NCBI GenBank assembly: GCA_012964845.1
Contig: DTTG01000219.1
Coordinates: 1 to 14,662, forward strand
Source: Fidelibacterota bacterium
GTDB lineage: Bacteria; Fidelibacterota; Marinisomatia; SCGC-AAA003-L08; D37C17
Length of the DNA: 14,662 bases
Direction of reading: 5' to 3'
Shown: positions 6,902 through 14,662 of the stretch, piece by piece
Numbering within the stretch: the first letter of the stretch is position 1
Layout: each line of letters begins with the position of its first letter
The notes under the pieces: generated by a model
What the model was told of the DNA's origin: nothing
The model's database searches: none
The model's input: the letters and a program-made list of their open reading frames with translations, nothing else
Translations under genes and position numbers: made by a program

Positions 6902-7454
6902 TTATTGGATTGAGAAAATGTCTCTTGAATTTGGCATGATTGATCCATTTGAATCAAAGCAGGTGAGAGGGGGTAAAATCTCCTATGGTCTATCTTCATT
7001 TGGTTATGATATTCGTGTTTCTAATGAATATAAAATATTCACAAATGTAAATAATAGTATTATTGACCCAAAGAATTTTGATTCAGCATCATTTGTTGAT
7101 TATAAGGGAGATGTGTGTATTGTGCCGCCAAATAGCTTTGCATTGGCTAGATCTGTTGAATATTTTCGCATACCTCGAGATGTTTTAACAATATGTGTGG
7201 GAAAGTCAACCTATGCCAGATGCGGTATTATTGTAAATGTTACTCCATTTGAACCAGAATGGGAAGGGTATGTGACATTGGAAATATCCAATAGTACTCC
7301 ACTGCCTGCAAAAATTTATTCAAACGAAGGTTTGTGCCAGGTATTATTTTTTCAATCTGATGAGGAATGCCGCACATCCTATAAGGATAAAGCAGGAAAA
7401 TATCAGCAGCAATCCGGAATAACTCTCCCCCGAATGAAAAAAACTATTATATGA
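6885..7454 (+). CDS. dcd: dCTP deaminase
   Basis: Dcd deaminates dCTP to dUTP, the main route to dUMP and hence dTMP in many bacteria. From the ATG at 6885 the product has 189 residues, the normal family size, and starts MAIKSDYWI; a GTG at 6873 would add only MGSL. Family motifs are [52 protein letters not shown] (106-121), [14 protein letters not shown] with the catalytic Glu133, and [14 protein letters not shown] at the C-terminus. The sequence resembles the common bacterial mono-functional deaminases. I see no feature marking it as a bifunctional deaminase/dUTPase, although that distinction needs alignment. The upstream end overlaps nrnA by 17 bp. Its TGA overlaps the ispH ATG as ATGA, so translation of the three genes is probably coupled. 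Confidence 0.95.
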   Translation: MAIKSDYWIEKMSLEFGMIDPFESKQVRGGKISYGLSSFGYDIRVSNEYKIFTNVNNSIIDPKNFDSASFVDYKGDVCIVPPNSFALARSVEYFRIPRDVLTICVGKSTYARCGIIVNVTPFEPEWEGYVTLEISNSTPLPAKIYSNEGLCQVLFFQSDEECRTSYKDKAGKYQQQSGITLPRMKKTII

Positions 7455-8329
7455 AAATTACAATCGCAAAGGATGCAGGGTATTGTTTTGGAGTAAGAGA
7501 TGCTGTAAATATTGCATATGACTCTGCAGAAAAGTATGGGGATGTGTATATGCTCGGTTCCATTGTTCATAATGAAAAGGTTGTGAATGATTTAAAAAAT
7601 GCAGGAACAAAAATTGTAAGATCATTGGATGATGTTCCCAAAGAAAGCCCCATATTATTTAGAGCTCATGGTACGGTGCCGAAATTGTGGGATGAAGCAA
7701 AAGAAAAGAAAATGAATATAATTGATGCTACTTGTCCCCTGGTTTACGAAATTCATCAGGAAGTTAAAAAACTGGCAAAAGATGGTAGGAGAATCATTGT
7801 GGTTGGCGACCATGGACATGATGAGGTAATTGCCATTGCTAATCAGGTAGAAAATGCAATTGTAATATCTTCACCCAAAGAGGCTTTAAAATTAAAGAAA
7901 ATGAAAAAAGCGGGAGTAGTTAGTCAATCCACACAAGCCATTGAAAATGTTCAGGACATAATTAATATCCTCATGACCAAAGTATTTGATTTGCATTTTG
8001 TTAATACGATATGTTTTCCCACTAAAAGAAACCATGAGCAAATCAAAGATATGGCGAAAATAAATGATATAATGATAATTATTGGATCATTTACCAGCGC
8101 AAATTCAAATCGATTAACGCAACTATCTTTAGCTATTAATTCACAATCTTTTCAAGTCACCGATTCAAAAGATTTAAAACCTAAATGGTTTAAGAATAAA
8201 GATAATATTGGAATCTCTGCTGGAGCATCTACTCCGGATTATCTTATTAAAGACGTAAAAGACACTATAGAAAATATATATAAGGAAAAATTATGGGACA
8301 AGGTACCTACGAAGTTAAAGTTGGCTTAG
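7451..8329 (+). CDS. ispH: 4-hydroxy-3-methylbut-2-enyl diphosphate reductase
   Basis: IspH (LytB) is the last enzyme of the MEP pathway and reduces HMBPP to IPP and DMAPP using an iron-sulfur cluster. The 292-residue protein keeps the three cluster cysteines: Cys12 (GYCFGV), Cys95 (DATCPLV) and Cys188 (NTICFPT). It also keeps substrate residues His40 (VHN), His73 (RAHG), His123 with the catalytic Glu125, Thr161 (SQST), the TSANSNRL diphosphate loop and AGASTPDYL. The usual HPEV around the catalytic Glu reads HDEV here, and SAN replaces the common SSN; both look tolerable. ATGA overlaps the dcd stop. The final 37 bp overlap pdxS, whose ribosome binding site lies inside ispH, so the C-terminal tail ([12 protein letters not shown]) is constrained by two frames. 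Together with dxs further on, it gives two of the MEP-pathway steps in one operon. Confidence 0.97.
   Translation: MKITIAKDAGYCFGVRDAVNIAYDSAEKYGDVYMLGSIVHNEKVVNDLKNAGTKIVRSLDDVPKESPILFRAHGTVPKLWDEAKEKKMNIIDATCPLVYEIHQEVKKLAKDGRRIIVVGDHGHDEVIAIANQVENAIVISSPKEALKLKKMKKAGVVSQSTQAIENVQDIINILMTKVFDLHFVNTICFPTKRNHEQIKDMAKINDIMIIIGSFTSANSNRLTQLSLAINSQSFQVTDSKDLKPKWFKNKDNIGISAGASTPDYLIKDVKDTIENIYKEKLWDKVPTKLKLA
8282..8286 (+). promoter_or_regulatory. Shine-Dalgarno for pdxS inside the ispH coding region
   Basis: AAGGA lies six bases before the pdxS ATG at 8293, within the last 16 codons of ispH. It supports the long overlap as real rather than an artefact of start choice. Confidence 0.65.
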
Positions 8330-9174
8330 CAGAAATGCTAAAAGGTGGCGTCATTATGGATGTCACAACGGCTGAACAAGCGCAAATCGCGGAGGATGCC
8401 GGTGCAGTGGCTGTAATGGCATTAGAAAGGATACCTGCTGATATACGTACCGATGGCGGCATTGCAAGAATGTCTGATCCATTAATGATAAAAGATATTC
8501 AGAAAACGGTATCAATTCCAGTAATGGCAAAATGCAGGATTGGCCACTTTGCGGAAGCCCAGATTTTAGAAGCATTAGAAGTGGATTTTATTGATGAAAG
8601 TGAAGTGTTGACTCCGGCAGATGATAATAATCATATTTATAAACATGATTTCAAAATACCTTTTGTATGTGGCGCCAGGAATCTGGGGGAAGCATTAAGA
8701 AGAATCGGTGAAGGTGCAGCAATGATTCGAACAAAGGGTGAAGCCGGTTCTGGAAATATTGTTGAAGCAGTTCGCCATATGCGAAGTATTATAAATGAGA
8801 TTAATCTGCTCGGAACATTAGGGCATGATCAGCTCATGGCAACTGCGAGAGATTTTCAAGCTCCTTTCTCACTAGTAGAACAGGTTGCCAAAATTAAAAA
8901 ATTACCTGTTCCCAATTTCAGTGCTGGTGGAATCGCAACGCCGGCAGATGCTTCATTAGTTATGCAATTAGGAGCTGAATCAGTTTTCGTTGGTTCAGGA
9001 ATCTTTAAATCAGAAGATCCGGCATCCCGGGCAAAAGCCATCGTCGATTCCGTAACACATTATAAAGATGCAGATAAACTTGCAATAGCTTCTTCTGGAT
9101 TGAAATCTGCAATGAAAGGCTTAGATATTTCTGAAATACCGGAAGATCAAATGCTTCAGGATAGAGGGTGGTAA
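8293..9174 (+). CDS. pdxS: Pyridoxal 5'-phosphate synthase, synthase subunit
   Basis: PdxS condenses ribose 5-phosphate, glyceraldehyde 3-phosphate and ammonia (delivered by PdxT) into PLP, the DXP-independent vitamin B6 route. The 293-residue TIM-barrel protein is highly conserved. It starts [19 protein letters not shown], exactly where the family starts, which fixes the ATG at 8293 despite a 37-bp overlap with ispH. Asp23 (IMDV), Lys80 (MAKCRIGH) and Lys148 ([11 protein letters not shown]) match the catalytic Asp and the two Schiff-base lysines of characterised PdxS (Lys81 and Lys149 in Bacillus numbering). [13 protein letters not shown] and [10 protein letters not shown] form the phosphate-binding region. 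The 3' end overlaps pdxT by 7 bp, as expected for subunits of one 24-mer complex. Confidence 0.98.
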   Translation: MGQGTYEVKVGLAEMLKGGVIMDVTTAEQAQIAEDAGAVAVMALERIPADIRTDGGIARMSDPLMIKDIQKTVSIPVMAKCRIGHFAEAQILEALEVDFIDESEVLTPADDNNHIYKHDFKIPFVCGARNLGEALRRIGEGAAMIRTKGEAGSGNIVEAVRHMRSIINEINLLGTLGHDQLMATARDFQAPFSLVEQVAKIKKLPVPNFSAGGIATPADASLVMQLGAESVFVGSGIFKSEDPASRAKAIVDSVTHYKDADKLAIASSGLKSAMKGLDISEIPEDQMLQDRGW

Positions 9175-9740
9175 GGAAAGTTGGAGTTTTAGCTCTCCAG
9201 GGAAATTATATTCAACATAAAAGGATGTTGGATAATTTGGGGATTAACAACATTCTGGTTCAATATCCTCGAGAATTAGAAAAGTGTGATTTGCTTATTA
9301 TCCCTGGAGGAGAATCAACTACAATTTCTAAACTAATTGACAGAAATAAATTCCGTAAGCCAATCATGAATTTCGCGCAAATAAATTCGGTATTTGGCAC
9401 CTGTGCAGGTATGATTTTGTTATCATCTACAAAAGAAGCAAATAATTTAAAACCATTGGGTGTAATGGACTTTAAAGCTAAACGTAATGCATATGGAAGA
9501 CAGGTGAATTCATTCTCTGGAAACTTGCACCTAGAATTTGATAATTCAAATAATTTTAAAGCTTTATTTATCAGGGCGCCTAAAGTGTCAAATTTAGGAA
9601 AGGGAATAAAAATTTTAGCAACGTATAAAAAAGAGCCAGTTATGATTAGCGATGGTAGGCATTTTGCCACTACCTTTCATCCAGAAATTGGTAATGATGT
9701 CAGAATCCACAAATATATTATGGAACAAATAAATGCATAA
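9168..9740 (+). CDS. pdxT: Pyridoxal 5'-phosphate synthase, glutaminase subunit
   Basis: PdxT is the class I glutaminase that hydrolyses glutamine and channels ammonia to PdxS. The 190 residues show [13 protein letters not shown] at the start, the oxyanion-hole PGGEST (46-51), nucleophile Cys79 in [15 protein letters not shown], and the catalytic His171 and Glu173 in FHPEIGND; the triad is complete. The start is GTG at 9168, supported by AGGA at 9158-9161 with a six-base gap and by the match of [12 protein letters not shown] to the family N-terminus. It overlaps pdxS by 7 bp and dxs by 8 bp. Full conservation of catalytic residues argues for a working PLP synthase. Confidence 0.97.
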   Translation: MVRKVGVLALQGNYIQHKRMLDNLGINNILVQYPRELEKCDLLIIPGGESTTISKLIDRNKFRKPIMNFAQINSVFGTCAGMILLSSTKEANNLKPLGVMDFKAKRNAYGRQVNSFSGNLHLEFDNSNNFKALFIRAPKVSNLGKGIKILATYKKEPVMISDGRHFATTFHPEIGNDVRIHKYIMEQINA

Positions 9741-11616
9741 ACTCTGCCTTCTTCCTAAAATTGATTCTCCTGAAGATATTAAAAAACTGAATAAAAATGC
9801 ATTGAGAAAGCTTTCTACTGAGGTTGGGCAATATATTCAGGATGTTGTTGAAAATGTAGGTGGTCATTACTCATCACCATTGGGTGTGGTGGATTTAACA
9901 ATTGCCCTACATTATCTTTATAATTCACCTTCTGATAAAATTATTTGGGATGTAGGACATCAGGCTTATGCACATAAAATTCTCACCGGCAGGAGAGACG
10001 CATTTAAAAATATGCGGCAAAAAGGTGGGATTAGTGGTTTTTTAAAACGAGGTGAGAGTCCGCATGATATTTTTGGAGCTGGTCATGCCAGTACTTCCAT
10101 TTCTGCCGCTTTAGGATTTGCTCATGCAAGAGATCGTAAAAAAACAAAAGACCAGATTGTTGCCATAATTGGTGATGGGGCAATGACTGGTGGATTGGCA
10201 TATGAGGGAATAAATAATCTTGGATATCATCGTACCCAATTGACAATTGTATTAAATGACAATTCACATTCCATATCTAAATCGGTTGGAGCATTATCTC
10301 ATTATTTAACACGTGTAGTCACAAATCCAACCTATAATCGCATTCGAAATGATATTTGGGAAATTTCAGGTAAATTGCCGCTTTCCAGCCATATTCGAAA
10401 AATTATGAGAAAAACTGAAGAAGGGATTAAAGGCTATTTAACTCCTGGTGCATTATTTGAAGAATTAGGATTACGCTATATTGGTCCAATTGACGGTCAT
10501 AATTTAGATGAGCTCATTCGAACCTTTCGGGCAGTTAAGAAAATGAATACCCCCGTTTTAGTTCATGTTTATACACGTAAAGGGAAGGGTAGTAAGTTGG
10601 CTGAAGAAGATGCTGTTAAATATTACAGCATAGGGGGGAAGGCTAAACAAAAAGTTGAAAATGCTGCTCCTGATTATTCTAACGTATTTGGACAGTCAAT
10701 TATACAGTTAGCAGAAAAAGATGATAAAGTGGTTTGTATTACTGCTGCTATGGAAATTGGCACAGGCATGACCCCCTTTATTGAAAAATATCCAGATAGG
10801 TATGTGGATGTGGGAATTGCGGAAGAACATGCTGTAACATATTCCTCTGGTCTTGCAGCGGAGGGGTATAAACCAATTGTACCGATTTATTCAACTTTTA
10901 TGCAGCGGGCTTATGATCATATTTTTCATGACGCCTTACTTCAGAATCTCCCCTTGGTTTACTGCATGGACAGATCGGGAGTTGTTGGTCCTGATGGGCC
11001 TACACATCATGGTGTTTTCGATTTGGCATTCATGCAGACATTACCAGGTATGATTGTTACTGCTCCTAAAGATGGCAATGAATTAAGAAATTTAATTGCC
11101 ACAGCATTAGAGTCTGGAAAAAACTTTTCTATTCGATACCCGAAGGCTTCCAGCCGAGAGTTTGATGAAAATGGAGCGGCTGAAATTTTAGAAATTGGAA
11201 AGTGGGATGTTCTCCATAATGGCTCTGACACTGCAATTTTTGCAGTAGGATCAATGGTTGGCATGATATTAGACGCTAAAAAGGAATTATATTCAGAATT
11301 GGGATATCTCCCAACTATAGTTAATGCGCGATTTATTAAGCCATTGGATTCTGAATTAATATTTGAAATATGCCAGAATCACAAGAATATAATTACAATT
11401 GAGGAAGGGGTTTTATCCGGTGGTTTTGGTTCTGCCGTAAGTACATTTTTGCATGATAATGGATTAGACAATAGATTGCATCGTATAGGTATTCCGGATC
11501 AATTTGTAGAACATGCTACTAGAGATGAGTTGCTAGTTGAACTTGGTTTGTGTCCTGAGAATATAATTTCAGTATTAAAGAGTGAAAATGTAGGTGAAGA
11601 AGTATATGAATTATAA
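9733..11616 (+). CDS. dxs: 1-deoxy-D-xylulose-5-phosphate synthase
   Basis: Dxs is the thiamine-diphosphate enzyme that joins pyruvate and glyceraldehyde 3-phosphate to DXP, the first MEP-pathway step and a thiamine precursor. The 627-residue length is normal. Visible elements, in order, are GGHYSSPLGVVDLTIALHY near the N-terminus, WDVGHQAYAHKILTGRRD and GAGHASTSISAALGFAHARD. Next is the ThDP/Mg motif, from GDGAMTGG (147-154) to NDN (175-177), and then IGPIDGHN. The pyrimidine-domain catalytic Glu sits in GIAEEHAVTYSSGLAAEG (Glu364/Glu365), before DRSGVVGPDGPTHHG and IRYPKASS. The C-terminal transketolase domain ends the protein. A weak GGA precedes the ATG. It overlaps pdxT by 8 bp and the mutase gene by 11 bp. 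Because PLP is made here by PdxST, DXP from this enzyme would serve isoprenoids and thiamine only, unless pdxJ exists elsewhere. Confidence 0.97.
   Translation: MHKLCLLPKIDSPEDIKKLNKNALRKLSTEVGQYIQDVVENVGGHYSSPLGVVDLTIALHYLYNSPSDKIIWDVGHQAYAHKILTGRRDAFKNMRQKGGISGFLKRGESPHDIFGAGHASTSISAALGFAHARDRKKTKDQIVAIIGDGAMTGGLAYEGINNLGYHRTQLTIVLNDNSHSISKSVGALSHYLTRVVTNPTYNRIRNDIWEISGKLPLSSHIRKIMRKTEEGIKGYLTPGALFEELGLRYIGPIDGHNLDELIRTFRAVKKMNTPVLVHVYTRKGKGSKLAEEDAVKYYSIGGKAKQKVENAAPDYSNVFGQSIIQLAEKDDKVVCITAAMEIGTGMTPFIEKYPDRYVDVGIAEEHAVTYSSGLAAEGYKPIVPIYSTFMQRAYDHIFHDALLQNLPLVYCMDRSGVVGPDGPTHHGVFDLAFMQTLPGMIVTAPKDGNELRNLIATALESGKNFSIRYPKASSREFDENGAAEILEIGKWDVLHNGSDTAIFAVGSMVGMILDAKKELYSELGYLPTIVNARFIKPLDSELIFEICQNHKNIITIEEGVLSGGFGSAVSTFLHDNGLDNRLHRIGIPDQFVEHATRDELLVELGLCPENIISVLKSENVGEEVYEL
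11592..11597 (+). promoter_or_regulatory. Ribosome binding site for the mutase gene within dxs
   Basis: AGGTGA lies eight bases before the ATG at 11606, inside the last codons of dxs. It supports that ATG over the in-frame GTG at 11594, which falls inside this sequence. Confidence 0.5.
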
Positions 11617-13255
11617 CTTCTCCGATTCTGAAAAAAAATGGAAGGAAGATGTAAAAAATTCTTCCCAACGTAATTATAGCTTTAAATCTGCGTCCGGTGA
11701 AGATGTAGATTTGCTTTATTATCCAGAAGATAATGAAAATAATTACCTTGATAAATTAAATTTTCCTGGACAATTTCCATATACACGAGGAATTCACCCT
11801 AATCTTTATAGGGGTAAATTGTGGACTATGAGGCAATTTGCAGGATTCGGTACACCCGCTGAAACAAACCAACGATTTAAGCATCTCCTGGAACAAGGTC
11901 AAACCGGATTATCAGTTGCTTTTGATATGCCCACATTAATGGGTTATGATGCGGATCACCCCTTATCTGAAGGGGAAGTGGGCATGTGTGGTGTTGCCAT
12001 AAGCTCACTACAAGACATGGAAATATTATTTGATGGTATCGATTTATCTCAAATTAGTGTTTCCATGACTATTAATGGTCCTGCTGTCATATTGTTTGCT
12101 TTTTATGTTGCTGTGGCACAAAATCAAGGTGTAGATATTTCAAAATTAAATGGAACATTGCAAAATGATATCCTGAAAGAATTTATCGCCCAAAAAGAAT
12201 GGATTTATCCTCCTGTAGAATCAATGCGGATCATTATGGATATGATACAATATTGCACTAAAGAAATGCCTAAATACAATACCATTTCTGTGAGTGGATA
12301 TCATATTCGTGAAGCAGGATCAACTGCCATTCAAGAGCTTGCTTTTACTTTGGCAGATGGATTTTGTTATGTAGAACATGCCATTAAGGTTGGGCTAGAT
12401 GTAGATGAGTTTGCCCCTCGTTTATCTTTTTTTTTCAATTCACATTTAGACTTTTTTGAAGAAATTGCAAAGTATAGAGCAGCCAGACGAATTTGGGCTC
12501 AAGTAATGAAGGAAAAATATGGGGCTAAATCTGAGAGATCATTAAAATTACGATTTCATACACAAACCGCTGGTTTTAGCTTGACTGCCCAACAACCTCA
12601 GAATAATATAAGCCGTACTGCATTTCAAGGTCTTGCAGCTGTTTTAGGGGGCACACAATCGCTGCATACAAACTCTATGGATGAGACTCTGGCTTTACCA
12701 TCACAACATGCCGCTGAAATAGCTCTGCGAACTCAACAATTAATTGCTTTTGAAACTGGGGTGACAAATGTGGTTGACCCATTGGGTGGGTCATGGTATG
12801 TTGAAGAACTTACGGATAAAATGGAAAAGGAAGCATATAATTATTTTTCTAAAATTGATGATTTAGGGGGAGTGATTCCTGCCATTGAAATGGGATATTT
12901 TCAGCGGGAAATAGCTGAAGCAGCTTCGGATTATCAAAGAAGAGTCGATTCAAAAAGGCGGATTGTTGTTGGCGTTAATGAATTTAGTAAAAATAATGAA
13001 GAAATTGAAATTCCCATCTTAGAAATTAGAAAAGAAGTGGAGAGAGAACAAATTGGAGGTTTAAAATCTTTACGAGAAAAAAGAAATGAAGAAACTGTAG
13101 ATGCAAAGCTCAAATCTATTACGGATGCATGCCGTACAAAAGACAACTTAATTCCGTTGATCATTGATGCTGCACAGTCACATGCTACTTTAGGTGAACT
13201 TGTTACTTCAATGAAAGTTGTCTTTGGTGAATGGCAGGAGACGGCTGTTGTTTGA
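11606..13255 (+). CDS. B12-dependent acyl-CoA mutase large subunit, isobutyryl-CoA mutase-like
   Basis: This is the catalytic TIM-barrel subunit of a coenzyme-B12 carbon-skeleton mutase, 549 residues from the ATG at 11606. Family motifs are PYTRGIHPNLYRGKLWTMRQ (58-77), QTGLSVAFDMPTLMGYD, NDILKEF, SGYHIREAGST with the cofactor/substrate His233, APRLSFFF, RFHTQTAG and GGTQSLHTNSMDE. It stops before any cobalamin-binding domain, so it needs a separate small subunit, which is not in the window. Automatic annotation would say methylmalonyl-CoA mutase. However, the residue matching Tyr89 of the Propionibacterium enzyme is Phe78 and that matching Arg207, the carboxylate-binding Arg, is Gln196; the same offset of 11 also fits His233 to His244. 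Phe and Gln at these sites are the known hallmark of isobutyryl-CoA mutase. Specificity for isobutyryl/n-butyryl-CoA or another non-carboxylated acyl-CoA is therefore favoured. The gene overlaps dxs by 11 bp and the PHP gene by 1 bp. Confidence 0.85.
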   Translation: MNYNFSDSEKKWKEDVKNSSQRNYSFKSASGEDVDLLYYPEDNENNYLDKLNFPGQFPYTRGIHPNLYRGKLWTMRQFAGFGTPAETNQRFKHLLEQGQTGLSVAFDMPTLMGYDADHPLSEGEVGMCGVAISSLQDMEILFDGIDLSQISVSMTINGPAVILFAFYVAVAQNQGVDISKLNGTLQNDILKEFIAQKEWIYPPVESMRIIMDMIQYCTKEMPKYNTISVSGYHIREAGSTAIQELAFTLADGFCYVEHAIKVGLDVDEFAPRLSFFFNSHLDFFEEIAKYRAARRIWAQVMKEKYGAKSERSLKLRFHTQTAGFSLTAQQPQNNISRTAFQGLAAVLGGTQSLHTNSMDETLALPSQHAAEIALRTQQLIAFETGVTNVVDPLGGSWYVEELTDKMEKEAYNYFSKIDDLGGVIPAIEMGYFQREIAEAASDYQRRVDSKRRIVVGVNEFSKNNEEIEIPILEIRKEVEREQIGGLKSLREKRNEETVDAKLKSITDACRTKDNLIPLIIDAAQSHATLGELVTSMKVVFGEWQETAVV

Positions 13256-14070
13256 TGGAAATAGTTGCTGATCTGCATATGCATTCAACTTGTTCAGATG
13301 GAAAGTATTCCCCAAGCATAATTTTGGATAAAGTGGTAAATGCGGGGCTTTCGACCTTCGCTCTATCTGATCATGATACGATTGATCATATTCCTATAAT
13401 TAATGCCTGCATAGAAAGTAAACGCATTGACATACAGTTTATCCCTGCAACAGAAATATCATGTGAACATAATGGTGAATCCATACATATACTCGCATAT
13501 TATCAAAATGGGGACATGAGCCATTTCTCAGATATTTTTAACAAAATGAATATCGAACGGAAAAATGTAATTAGAAAAATGGGTCTAAAATTAAATGAGC
13601 TGGGGTATGATATTGATTTTGAAGCTATAATTAAAAATACAGAGAATCCCGGTAGGCCTCATCTTGGCAATGCGTTAATTAAAGCAGGATATTTTAAAAA
13701 TCTTAATGAGGTATTTGATCAGGTTTTGGGGTTTAATAAGCCAGCCTACATCAAAAAAGATAAACCCTCAGCAATAATTGTTATAAATAAAATACGAGAT
13801 TTTGGAGGGATATCCATACTTGCCCATCCTGGAGTTTATGGAAAACATTCTAAAATTGAATATATTTCCTCATTGGATTTGGATGGAATCGAGGTTTATC
13901 ATCCTGACCATAGTAAAAAACAAACTCAATATTATTTGGAATACACTCAAAAACATAATTTGTTAGTTTCTGGCGGCTCTGACTTCCATGGCTGGGATAA
14001 TAAAAAATCAGTTGGTTCATTTGGAATTGGTGTAGATTATTTAAATAACATAATTGACAAATTAAATTAA
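13255..14070 (+). CDS. PHP-domain phosphoesterase (RNase AM/YciV-like)
   Basis: A 271-residue polymerase-and-histidinol-phosphatase (PHP) metallo-phosphoesterase. Metal-binding residues are in place: His8 and His10 with Asp15 (DLHMHSTCSDG), His40 (LSDHDT), Glu67 (ATEIS), His78 (HILAY), His191 (LAHPG), and Asp243 and His245 (GGSDFHG). GRPHLGNALIKAGY between them is typical of the YciV-type subfamily. Members remove the 3' phosphate from nucleoside 3',5'-bisphosphates such as pAp and can act as 5'-3' exoribonucleases on short RNA. The exact substrate here is inferred from the family. The ATG at 13255, sharing one base with the mutase TGA, gives the usual family N-terminus (MEIVADLHMHS). An in-frame ATG at 13231 would add eight residues (MAGDGCCL) that look non-native. 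The stop is immediately followed by the next ATG. Confidence 0.87.
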   Translation: MEIVADLHMHSTCSDGKYSPSIILDKVVNAGLSTFALSDHDTIDHIPIINACIESKRIDIQFIPATEISCEHNGESIHILAYYQNGDMSHFSDIFNKMNIERKNVIRKMGLKLNELGYDIDFEAIIKNTENPGRPHLGNALIKAGYFKNLNEVFDQVLGFNKPAYIKKDKPSAIIVINKIRDFGGISILAHPGVYGKHSKIEYISSLDLDGIEVYHPDHSKKQTQYYLEYTQKHNLLVSGGSDFHGWDNKKSVGSFGIGVDYLNNIIDKLN

Positions 14071-14662
14071 ATGACATCTTCTGAAAGTGTATTTCAGCAT
14101 GACAATCCTTTTACAATAGGCATTGAAGAGGAATATATGTTATGCAATCCTGAAACAGGCGAATTGATAAATCGTGCCAATGAAATTATGGAAAATATTG
14201 ACAGTGATTTAAAATCTCGATATAGTTATGAATTAATACTTTCAGAAATAGAAATAAATACTTCTGTTTGCAAAACTGTCTCGGAGGCTATGGAAGAAAT
14301 CACTTTTTTACGTGGAAATACAAAAATATTAGGTGAATCTCTGGGCTTTCGATTGGGCATTAGCGGTACGCATCCCACTGCAATCTGTAAGGATCAAGTA
14401 TTTGTTGATAATGATTCCTATCGGTGGGTTGTGGAGCAATTAAATTACTATGCGAGGAGAAACATTACATTTGCCAACCATGTTCACGTTGCCGTAAATG
14501 GTGCAGAATGTGCGATCCATGTAGCTAATTCTTTACGGAGGTGGATTACTCCACTATTAGCATTAAGTACTAATTCACCATTTTTCGAAGGAGAATTAAC
14601 TGGTTTGCGATCTTCCAGAACTTTTCAATTTGGTGTATTTCCACGAACAAATATTCCAGTAA
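14071..14662 (+). CDS. YbdK/GCS2-family carboxylate-amine ligase, 3'-truncated by window end
   Basis: The reading frame stays open from the ATG at 14071 to the end of the window, giving 197 residues of a family usually about 370 long. Motifs of the glutamate-cysteine ligase family 2 (YbdK) fold are clear: FTIGIEEEYML near residues 14-24, SEIEINTSVCKTVSEA, SGTHPTA, WVVEQLNYYARRNITFANHV with HVAV, LLALSTNSPFFEGELTGLRS and RTFQFGVFPRT. The Glu-rich N-terminal motif supplies ATP/Mg ligands. Family members form gamma-glutamyl or related amide bonds with ATP. E. coli YbdK has only weak glutamate-cysteine ligase activity, so the true substrate is open. The gene starts directly after the PHP stop with no gap and no evident ribosome binding site, implying translational coupling at the distal end of the operon. 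Confidence 0.9.
   Translation, partial: MTSSESVFQHDNPFTIGIEEEYMLCNPETGELINRANEIMENIDSDLKSRYSYELILSEIEINTSVCKTVSEAMEEITFLRGNTKILGESLGFRLGISGTHPTAICKDQVFVDNDSYRWVVEQLNYYARRNITFANHVHVAVNGAECAIHVANSLRRWITPLLALSTNSPFFEGELTGLRSSRTFQFGVFPRTNIPV

Noticed and set aside
7451..8329. HDEV and TSANSNRL changes in IspH as a sign of lost function
   Set aside because: All three cluster cysteines, both active-site histidines and the catalytic glutamate are kept, so these look like ordinary lineage variation.
11594..11605. Longer mutase start at GTG 11594
   Set aside because: It lies within the AGGTGA ribosome binding site; ATG 11606 is better placed and is the commoner start codon.
13231..13254. Longer PHP start at ATG 13231
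   Set aside because: The extra residues MAGDGCCL do not resemble the family, which normally opens a few residues before the DLHxHS motif; 13255 gives the usual stop/start overlap.
12934..13284. Antisense 116-codon frame opposite the mutase 3' end
   Set aside because: Opposes the conserved mutase C-terminus and the PHP start; no independent support.
1..14662. CRISPR arrays, insertion sequences, tRNA/rRNA genes, defence or secretion systems
   Set aside because: No regularly spaced repeats, transposase motifs, cloverleaf-like sequences or defence-gene signatures were seen; nearly all of the window is accounted for by housekeeping or metabolic genes.

Overview
The window looks like chromosomal DNA of an AT-rich, Gram-negative, respiring bacterium that makes isoprenoids by the DXP (MEP) pathway. 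Pieces of sodium bioenergetics, a lipoprotein-like ApbE and the general gene style would fit a marine lineage of the Bacteroidetes/Marinimicrobia (FCB) kind. That placement is a low-confidence guess, because no rRNA or other phylogenetic marker is present.

Region 1 (1-2455) is the 3' end of a complex I operon: nuoM (its 5' end lies outside the window) overlapping nuoN. These two genes are visibly richer in G+C than everything downstream. Region 2 (2456-2689) is a 234-bp gap with no convincing gene. Region 3 (2690-5803) has a sodium and redox flavour: apbE (FAD:protein FMN transferase) on the plus strand, a small convergent minus-strand gene resembling NqrM (the DUF539 maturation factor of Na+-NQR), then divergently a CitMHS/NhaD-type sodium:proton antiporter followed by a universal stress protein. 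Structural nqr genes are not in the window.

Region 4 (5873-14662) is a run of nine plus-strand genes in which each gene overlaps or directly abuts the next: nrnA (nanoRNA/pAp hydrolase), dcd (dCTP deaminase), ispH, pdxS, pdxT, dxs, a B12-dependent acyl-CoA mutase large subunit, a PHP-domain phosphoesterase and a 3'-truncated YbdK/GCS2-type carboxylate-amine ligase. This is almost certainly one operon. It holds two steps of the MEP pathway, the complete DXP-independent PLP synthase, nucleotide clean-up enzymes and a radical mutase.

The most useful observations are: (i) the mutase would be auto-annotated as methylmalonyl-CoA mutase, but carries Phe and Gln at the two positions that separate isobutyryl-CoA mutase from methylmalonyl-CoA mutase; (ii) the short NqrM-like gene opposite apbE is easily missed; (iii) an 11-bp word is shared by the two non-coding regions around apbE and nqrM/nhaD; and (iv) base composition changes sharply at the end of nuoN. 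I found no CRISPR array, insertion sequence, RNA gene or evident novel defence system.
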